A DNA stretch of 43,889 nt from Porticoccaceae bacterium (GTDB taxonomy: Bacteria > Pseudomonadota > Gammaproteobacteria > Pseudomonadales > Porticoccaceae), in contig PCCK01000108.1 in the NCBI GenBank assembly GCA_002731695.1, positions 1 through 43,889 on the forward strand, read 5' to 3'. The notes below the pieces were generated by a model that was given only the letters and a program-made list of their open reading frames with translations, did not search any database and was not told the origin of the DNA. The translations under genes were made by a program, and so were the position numbers. Position 1 is the stretch's first letter. Each line of letters begins with the position of its first letter. Below, one piece after another: positions 38,346 through 43,889 of this stretch.

Positions 38346-39329
38346 TTAAGATGCGGCCGCTGAGAATCCAGAGAGACGTGAACTTATTATCTCCTCCGCC
38401 TCTACCATGATTCGTTTGATAAGTGCTTCGACGCTTGGCGAATCATCGATTAAACCCGCGACCATACCGCAAGACCAAGCTCCTGCATCCATATCCCCAT
38501 CCGCCATAATTTTTGGATAGATGCCCGCTACCTCATCGATAACATCCTCGAATGCCAGTTTATCACCGAGCGTTTTCTCTTTTTCAAGAAGTCTAGTGAC
38601 GGCGGCATTCTTTAGGACGCGCTCGGTGTTGCGTAGTGGACGCATTACCAGAGCGGTGTCAAGTTCTGAAGCATTTATGATGGCTTGTTTTACGTTCGGA
38701 TGAACAGGTGCCTCTTCCGTGGCAACAAACCTAGTGCCCATATTTATGCCCTCTGCACCGAGAGATAGAGCAGCCACTAAGCTGCGTGCATCAGCCATTC
38801 CGCCAGATGCAACAAAAGGTATTGTCAGTTCATCAGCTGCCCTCGGCAGTAGGATAAAATTTGGTATGTCATCCTCCCCCGGATGCCCACCACATTCAAA
38901 GCCATCTACCGAGACCGCATCGCAACCAATTCTCTCTGCTTTCAGGGAATGACGCACTGACGTACATTTGTGTATCACTTTTACGCCAGCGTCTTTTAGC
39001 ATTGGCAACCATTTCTGGGGATTATTACCAGCTGTCTCCACGACGGTCACACCGCCCGCTATGATCGCTCTAAACATCTCTTCGTAGTTTGGTGGCGTCA
39101 GGCTCGGTAAGAAGGTCATATTCACTCCGAAAGGTTTGTCTGTCATCTTTCGGCAACGAGCTATCTCTCTCGCCAGTTTCTCGGGGGTACCTTGGGTGAG
39201 ACCAGTTATTATTCCGAGGCCGCCGGCATTTGAAACAGCTGCGGCCAGTTCTGCAAAGCCGACATAATGCATTCCGCCCTGGATAATTGGATGTTTTATC
39301 CCAAATAATTCAGTGATTCGAGTCTTCAT
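38346..39329 (-). CDS. Nitronate monooxygenase family protein
   Basis: 327-residue FMN-dependent TIM-barrel protein of the nitronate monooxygenase (former 2-nitropropane dioxygenase) family. It starts TRITELFGIKHPIIQGGMHY, followed by NAGGLGIITGLTQ, KPFGVNMTFLP, DGFECGGHPGEDD with the catalytic histidine, PFVASGGMADARSLVAALSLGAEGINMGTRF, and a C-terminal helical part. The CGGHPGEDD form is common in the proteobacterial group whose natural substrate is unknown. These may oxidise nitronates or act as NAD(P)H:quinone reductases, and genes of this type often sit beside acyl-CoA genes. It converges on the dehydrogenase pair. CAGGA precedes the ATG. Confidence 0.9.
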   Translation of the reverse strand: MKTRITELFGIKHPIIQGGMHYVGFAELAAAVSNAGGLGIITGLTQGTPEKLAREIARCRKMTDKPFGVNMTFLPSLTPPNYEEMFRAIIAGGVTVVETAGNNPQKWLPMLKDAGVKVIHKCTSVRHSLKAERIGCDAVSVDGFECGGHPGEDDIPNFILLPRAADELTIPFVASGGMADARSLVAALSLGAEGINMGTRFVATEEAPVHPNVKQAIINASELDTALVMRPLRNTERVLKNAAVTRLLEKEKTLGDKLAFEDVIDEVAGIYPKIMADGDMDAGAWSCGMVAGLIDDSPSVEALIKRIMVEAEEIISSRLSGFSAAAS

Positions 39330-39645
39330 GATGCGTCCTGTATTTTAGTATTCACAAAATAGTATAACTCACTCTGGGTCTATGAAACACATCGGGACTC
39401 TATATAAAATATATCTAATTCTTATATAATCAAAGGCAATAGCTATTGCAATGATAGCTCTGAAATATGATTTTTTTATAGGATTGGGATGTATATAAAA
39501 AAATTGTAGTAATTCGAATTCCATAGTGCCGATAGGCTCCGTATAATCACTATTACACGGATAGGTTCGCTTGGGGTCCTAAGCTATACAATCTCACTTT
39601 TTTGTTGGTCTTTTTAAAAGAAACGAATTACAAGGAAGCATTGCA
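39330..39645. promoter_or_regulatory. Divergent control region between the nitronate monooxygenase and Bax inhibitor-1 genes
   Basis: About 315 AT-rich bases without a gene. On the plus strand a perfect -10 TATAAT lies at 39542-39547, with a weak -35 TTCCAT at 39519-39524 and a 17-base spacer. It would give a leader of about 90 bases before the ATG at 39646. No operator is recognised. Confidence 0.4.
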
Positions 39646-40431
39646 ATGTCTAACCATAACGCTCTTCAAACTTTTGGTCGCTCTGGGAACCCTGCTCTGA
39701 GTGATGCTACTTTTAGTGACGAAGCTAAAAATATTCGCCCTCACGTTAAAGATCTGGGTGTGATGACCCTCGAGGGTACGGTCAATAAGACTGGGGTCCT
39801 TCTTTTTCTTGTGGTGCTTTCGGCCTCCTACACATGGAATCTTTTTTTTCGAAGCGGTGACGCCTCGAGTGTCATGCCCCTCATGATGATTGGGGGGATT
39901 GGCGGATTTATCATGGCGCTTGTCACAATTTTCAAGAAGCACTGGTCCGGGACGACAGCACCAATTTATGCTTTACTAGAGGGTCTTTTTTTGGGCGGTA
40001 TATCTGCGATTTACGAGGCGCAATTTCAGGGAATTGTGATACAGGCAATTGGATTAACTTTGGGAACCCTTGCGTCACTGCTTTTCCTTTATAAGACAGG
40101 AATTGTTAAGCCAACCGAAAATTTTCGACTCATGATCGTTTCGGCGACTATGGGTATCGGTGTTCTGTACCTCGTTAGCATGGTTATGAGTATTTTCGGC
40201 GCTGGAATTGGCTTTATTCATTCAAATGGTATTTTTGGGATTGGCTTTAGCTTGTTCGTAGTAGCGATCGCTGCACTCAACTTGGTACTTGATTTTGATT
40301 TTATCGAGATGGGAGCCGAGCAGGGAGCGCCGAAATATATGGAGTGGTTCGGTGCGTTTTCATTAATGGTGACGCTTATTTGGTTGTACTTAGAGATGTT
40401 AAGGCTGCTGGCTAAGCTAAGAAGCCGTTGA
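39646..40431 (+). CDS. Bax inhibitor-1 family (YccA/BaxI_1-like) integral membrane protein
   Basis: 261 residues. A soluble N-terminus of about 45 residues is followed by seven hydrophobic segments starting near residue 50. Family features are the GTTAPIYALLEGLFLGGISAIYE segment, LYKTGIVKPTENFRLMI, and LNLVLDFDFIEMGAEQGAPKYMEW. The last carries the paired acidic residues conserved in BI-1 proteins and the PKYMEWYGAF pattern of the bacterial subgroup. Bacterial BI-1 relatives are thought to be pH-sensitive calcium leak channels or protease modulators. The role here is open. AAGGA precedes the ATG, and the stop overlaps the next gene (TGATG). Confidence 0.88.
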   Translation: MSNHNALQTFGRSGNPALSDATFSDEAKNIRPHVKDLGVMTLEGTVNKTGVLLFLVVLSASYTWNLFFRSGDASSVMPLMMIGGIGGFIMALVTIFKKHWSGTTAPIYALLEGLFLGGISAIYEAQFQGIVIQAIGLTLGTLASLLFLYKTGIVKPTENFRLMIVSATMGIGVLYLVSMVMSIFGAGIGFIHSNGIFGIGFSLFVVAIAALNLVLDFDFIEMGAEQGAPKYMEWFGAFSLMVTLIWLYLEMLRLLAKLRSR

Positions 40432-40637
40432 TGGACTTAAATAGCCTCGTTTTTGGTATTATTTCTGTATGTTCATTGGCGATTTTTTTTTATCTCGGAC
40501 GATTTAAAGCCTCGAGAAGCCAGCTGGACCGTGAAGATCGTATTAATTGGTCAACACGGAAATTTTCCATTTGGAAAATCTTTCTTTATAGTGTCGGCGC
40601 AGTTTCGGCACTGATATTGTTGACATATCTTTTATGA
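40431..40637 (+). CDS. Small two-helix membrane protein
   Basis: 68 residues from the ATG at 40431, which overlaps the preceding stop as TGATG; a TTG three bases earlier is also possible. It has two hydrophobic helices (about residues 4-22 and 47-67) separated by a charged loop with KASRSQLDREDRINWSTRKF. No family is recognised. The overlap suggests coupled translation with the Bax inhibitor-1 homologue, so it may be a partner subunit. Confidence 0.65.
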   Translation: MDLNSLVFGIISVCSLAIFFYLGRFKASRSQLDREDRINWSTRKFSIWKIFLYSVGAVSALILLTYLL

Positions 40638-40684
40638 TAAAAGTCAACTTGCCGTGATCTTTAGAAACGTCTGACAAAGGAAAT

Positions 40685-41071
40685 GTGTTGGAAAATATCC
40701 CTATATTGTTACATGGAGCCGTTGCTGGATTGATTTTATACCAAAGCGCCATTGTAGCACCTAACATATTCCGGCTACTGCCACTAGATAATAGTTCACT
40801 GCTTCTCAGAACAGTTTTTCCGAGTTTTTTTCTTATAATCTTAGTGCTATCATTGTTGAGTAGCCTGTGTTCGCTTCTTTATTCAAATTGGTCATCTGCA
40901 GTTATCAGTGGAATTTCTGCTTCACTGTCAATGGTGGCTTATGTTCTGATTCCCATCACCAATAGGAGTCGCGATGAGGGGAATCATGAGCAATTTAATC
41001 GTCTACATCTCCTAAGTGTAGCGATAACTCTGATTATACTATCACTTAGTATCTTAGTAGCGTTGCTGTAA
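40685..41071 (+). CDS. DUF4149/TMEM205-like membrane protein
   Basis: 128 residues with four hydrophobic helices. LILYQSAIVAPNIFRLLP near the start and NHEQFNRLHLLSVAITLIIL near the end resemble the DUF4149 (TMEM205-like) pattern of xVAPxxF and FxxLHxxSV. No enzymatic role is known for the family. The start is GTG 40685 with AAAGGA five bases upstream; TTG 40688 is an alternative. It lies 47 bases after the small membrane protein gene and probably ends the three-gene operon. Confidence 0.65.
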   Translation: MLENIPILLHGAVAGLILYQSAIVAPNIFRLLPLDNSSLLLRTVFPSFFLIILVLSLLSSLCSLLYSNWSSAVISGISASLSMVAYVLIPITNRSRDEGNHEQFNRLHLLSVAITLIILSLSILVALL

Positions 41072-41896
41072 AAAAGGTTTAAAAACTCTGCTTTGATGCA
41101 TACCAGATCGGTAAAGTACATACACACTACCGCATTATAGCGCTCCCACTTATAATTATTGGTTCAAATGTGAGAACGTTTAGAGTATCTCGGTATCGAG
41201 TCTTTGGAGCACTCTGGTGTAATAAAAGGTATAGTCTGCCGGCTCCATAGCGAGACATTCCATGTGCCTTCAGGTCTTTTGATCTAATGCTGCCTCATAT
41301 TTCCGCTTTAAAAATATGTTGATGTTTAAAACATAAGAATTTTGGGACAAATAAAAAAGAGCTTATGCCGACAGAGTTGTTTGTGACAGATATCCAACTC
41401 CGAAGCTCGATCGAGCATTGCCTCTAGTCGGCTCAAAATGGATGAACCATGGAGCATTAAATGGGATCAGCATTTAGACTAATAGGTAGCTGCGACCTAA
41501 AGAAGGAATAAATTCCCTCACCGTTTTCGCTTTTGAGCGCTATTATGACCCAGATCGATTGTAAACCATCGCTTAATGCTATTATCCGAGTTTATCTTGA
41601 GTACAAGCGCATTGCCATTATACACAGCTCTCACCCCACTAATATCTTCCACATAGGCTGTGACTGTCATGAAATCGAGTGGCTTTAACAGTTGCACTGT
41701 TCAACATGATAAAAAATAGACGAACGGCACGGTCTTGCCAAAGCAATATGCAATATTTAGATTAATTTTTTAAATTTTTATTTAAATATTCGTCTGATCT
41801 GTAGACATGCGTTTCATCAAAAAGGAGTTTTTTTATTTACTAGTACGGATTGGAAATCAGTGACCTAAATCTTCTCTATAACTCCTAACATATCTT
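41072..41896. other. 825-base region with little recognisable content
   Basis: No large frame on either strand. It contains one 59-codon minus-strand frame with protein-like sequence (listed separately), AT-rich runs near 41760-41800 and a 12-base palindrome GCTCGATCGAGC at 41405-41416 of unknown meaning. No clear terminator, RNA gene or repeat is visible. In view of the neighbouring decay zone it may be eroded coding sequence. Confidence 0.4.
41518..41697 (-). other. Short protein-like frame, unrecognised fragment or small gene
   Basis: 59 codons from a GTG (first base 41697) to a TGA at 41518, with an internal ATG at 41670. It reads MTVTAYVEDISGVRAVYNGN, then ALVLKINSDNSIKRWFTIDL and HNSAQKRKR. 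This has the balanced composition and alternating hydrophobicity of a beta-rich domain, unlike the random frames around it. No ribosome-binding site is visible, and a stop lies two codons before the GTG. It may be the C-terminal fragment of a lost gene. Family unknown. Confidence 0.3.
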
Positions 41897-43828
41897 TTAA
41901 AATAAGTTTTTAAATAATTGTTTTCTATATGTTTTACATCCTTGAAATGGGATTCTATCGTAGTACTCCTCATCCCAGAAATCACTGCTTTGAAATGAAA
42001 ACAGGAAGGCTCGTGCATACTGTTGACAACGCTGATACTGGGTAAGCTCCTTTGAAAATAGCAGAATGCTGTTCGTTAGGTCTTCTATTTTTAGACGCCG
42101 TTCATACATTCTAGCACCTCCTCCATCCTCGCTATCAAGCAGCATGGTATTCTCCCCATTTGGCGACCACGCTTTCCAATGAGGTTGGTTCATATTCCTA
42201 CCCTCGTTTGGAGATCCAGAATATGCAAAGTTTCCCCAGTAATTCATGATTAGCTCAGACAATACATCACGGCTATATTTGCTTGAGGGGTCATATAGAT
42301 TCGGTATTGATAGCCCACTTATAAACTCTCCGAACACAAATTCAACCTCGACACCTTGTCCAGCGCCGATAACTTCTGCTAAGTTCCAAGCTGAGTTAGA
42401 TTGCAGTTCGTCCCAATCAAATCGATAGGTAAATACATTCATAGGCGCATCTACATCTAGACGACTTTTTGTAAATAATTCAGCTGGTTTTTCTACAGCC
42501 AGTGCGTGAGTTTGTGCCGATCGTATTATTGCGTTGCGAGAGTACTTTGCTCGATCACGTATCCTTGGGAAAATGTTCGCATACCAATAAACATTTTCTT
42601 TTTCAAAGGCCATTTGAGATTTGGCATTATCACGGTTTGACCCGAGTATTATTGGAACGTTATTATAATTGGTAGGGAAGGCTAATAGGCTCGGTATAGA
42701 TACTCTAGGCAGAATAATTTCGTCTCTTATTAATTGCGGTATTTGGTGTACTCCTTTAGTTACAAATGGGTTGTGTAAATCTGAAAGGACTATCTGACTT
42801 GCCTCTTGATTCCGCAAAATGCCAGCAAGATTTTCGTCATTGATTGATTGAATATCACGCTTCGCCTCCTTCCTATTGGATGCTATACCAAGGTCCTGAA
42901 AGAGTTGTGCAATTAACTCGTTACTGCTTGAGAAGTAACCATCAACAGTATCATCGCTAAAGTTCTCTGCCCGAGCGATAGACTCGGTTCTCATTGACCC
43001 ACTTTGAATGATTGCTTTATGGAACAAACCCTCGGCGAGGGGTGAGGCAATCATTGCCATAATATTTCTTCCGCCAGAGGATTCACCAAAGAGAGTTATA
43101 TTTCCGTTGTCACCACCGAAATTGGCTATATTTTTTTTTATCCATGAGAGGCCTGAGATGATATCTAATAGGCCGAAGTTTGCAGAGGCGTCTAGTCTTG
43201 TCTCTCCTGTGTTTCTGAGTGCTCTATGAGAAAAATTACCAAGATGTCCTAATCGATATCCAATGGATACAAAAACTACCTGCTGTGTTCCGGCTAGTTT
43301 GTGGCCACTCAGGTGAGTTGCTGATCCGACAACATTGCCTCCGCCGTGGATCCAGACCACGACGGGCAACTGCTCTTCTGTTTGCGCAGAGTTAACCGCC
43401 GCAGACCTAGGTGCCCAGATATTTAGGTATAGACAATCCTCATCCCCTACCACCATCCCCTCAGAACCATCAACCCCTGATAACCTTGACCAGGGTTGTG
43501 TGCAAGGTGATTCTGGATATAGAGCCTCTAGTGTCTCCTCCCAACGTTCGGATGGCCTTGGTGCTAGCCAACGCAGAACCCCCTTGGGGGGAGTTGCATA
43601 TGGGATTCCGAGCCACACGTGAGTCCCTTTTAGTCCATTAAATCCGATCACAGGTCCGGACTCTGTGGCTCTCAGGGTTGCAGGATCAGCTTTCTGAGGA
43701 ATGAAACTGGGCGGCGTATATTGGCGAATGTCATATATTTGGCGATCGAAAATCCCGTAAACCCATACAATAATTACGGTACCAAATATCAAGATTAGTA
43801 TGGTAAAGGCCCATTTGCTTTTTACCAA
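41897..43828 (-). CDS. Membrane-anchored type B carboxylesterase
   Basis: 643-residue alpha/beta hydrolase of the carboxylesterase type B (para-nitrobenzyl esterase / cholinesterase-like) family. An N-terminal hydrophobic helix (residues of about 6-25) should anchor or export it. Family motifs follow: VWLGIPYATPPKGVLRW, EDCLYLNIWAP, VVVWIHGGGNVVGS for the oxyanion hole, and FGESSGGRNIMAM with the nucleophile serine near residue 250. EVEFVFGEF and NYWGNFAYSGSPN lie in the C-terminal part. The start is TTG 43828, because TGA lies three codons upstream in frame and no ATG is available before the membrane helix. The substrate ester is unknown. A truncated relative lies at 34.8 kb. Confidence 0.87.
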   Translation of the reverse strand: MVKSKWAFTILILIFGTVIIVWVYGIFDRQIYDIRQYTPPSFIPQKADPATLRATESGPVIGFNGLKGTHVWLGIPYATPPKGVLRWLAPRPSERWEETLEALYPESPCTQPWSRLSGVDGSEGMVVGDEDCLYLNIWAPRSAAVNSAQTEEQLPVVVWIHGGGNVVGSATHLSGHKLAGTQQVVFVSIGYRLGHLGNFSHRALRNTGETRLDASANFGLLDIISGLSWIKKNIANFGGDNGNITLFGESSGGRNIMAMIASPLAEGLFHKAIIQSGSMRTESIARAENFSDDTVDGYFSSSNELIAQLFQDLGIASNRKEAKRDIQSINDENLAGILRNQEASQIVLSDLHNPFVTKGVHQIPQLIRDEIILPRVSIPSLLAFPTNYNNVPIILGSNRDNAKSQMAFEKENVYWYANIFPRIRDRAKYSRNAIIRSAQTHALAVEKPAELFTKSRLDVDAPMNVFTYRFDWDELQSNSAWNLAEVIGAGQGVEVEFVFGEFISGLSIPNLYDPSSKYSRDVLSELIMNYWGNFAYSGSPNEGRNMNQPHWKAWSPNGENTMLLDSEDGGGARMYERRLKIEDLTNSILLFSKELTQYQRCQQYARAFLFSFQSSDFWDEEYYDRIPFQGCKTYRKQLFKNLF

Positions 43829-43889
43829 TTTGTCTCAGCCCCACTTGCAATTAAATTTAGCTGACCTCATGAATTGACTTAATAGACTC
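43829..43889. other. Upstream end of the window
   Basis: Sixty bases before the carboxylesterase start. A GGGGC run about nine bases upstream of the TTG is the only candidate ribosome-binding site. Too short to judge further. Confidence 0.3.

Noticed and set aside
41405-41416. 12-base palindrome GCTCGATCGAGC as an operator
   Set aside because: Single copy, no neighbouring promoter or gene start to support it.

Overview
The window looks like chromosomal DNA from a moderately AT-rich gammaproteobacterium. The Sdh, citrate synthase and 2-oxoglutarate dehydrogenase proteins read like those of Pseudomonas and E. coli. It also carries MiaE, an LplT-PlsC-ligase fusion, an ImuA/ImuB/DnaE2 mutasome and a glucosylglycerate locus. 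A marine or otherwise aquatic member of the Pseudomonadales/Cellvibrionales side of the class is a reasonable guess, but this is inference from family resemblance. I saw no phage, insertion sequence, CRISPR array, tRNA or rRNA.

Region 1 (about 0.2-13.5 kb) is core metabolism. It holds miaE, then gltA on the minus strand with a clear sigma-70 promoter, then a divergent plus-strand run sdhC-sdhD-sdhA-sdhB-sucA-sucB-lpd-sucC-sucD. Together these cover citrate synthase, succinate dehydrogenase, the complete 2-oxoglutarate dehydrogenase complex and succinyl-CoA synthetase.

Region 2 (13.6-26.2 kb, mostly minus strand) holds SOS mutagenesis genes and a compatible-solute locus. imuA-imuB lie at 23.9-26.1 kb and dnaE2 at 13.6-16.7 kb. 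These three usually form one operon. Here they are separated by a membrane-anchored retropepsin-like protease, a GH13 sucrose-phosphorylase-like enzyme, glucosyl-3-phosphoglycerate synthase, its HAD phosphatase and an acyl-CoA ligase on the opposite strand. Each half of the mutasome has its own LexA box, and the two operators with their flanks match at 24 of 27 positions.

Region 3 (26.2-35.8 kb) is a zone of gene decay with a few intact genes. Intact genes are an SCP2-like protein, a NYN-domain protein, a very large LplT-PlsC-AMP-ligase fusion, an enoyl-CoA hydratase and a GST-like protein. Between them I can read wrecks of an SMP-30/strictosidine-synthase-like protein, a short-chain dehydrogenase, a carboxyltransferase beta subunit, a biotin carboxylase alpha subunit and a type B carboxylesterase. 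The two carboxylase wrecks flank the intact hydratase in the order expected of a liuBCD/atuC-E-F-like acyl-CoA carboxylase operon.

Region 4 (35.9-43.9 kb) holds a two-gene acyl-CoA dehydrogenase pair of the heteromeric (PimC/PimD-like) type and a nitronate monooxygenase family protein. These are followed by an operon of three small membrane proteins led by a Bax inhibitor-1 homologue, an 0.8 kb stretch with little recognisable content, and an intact membrane-anchored type B carboxylesterase.
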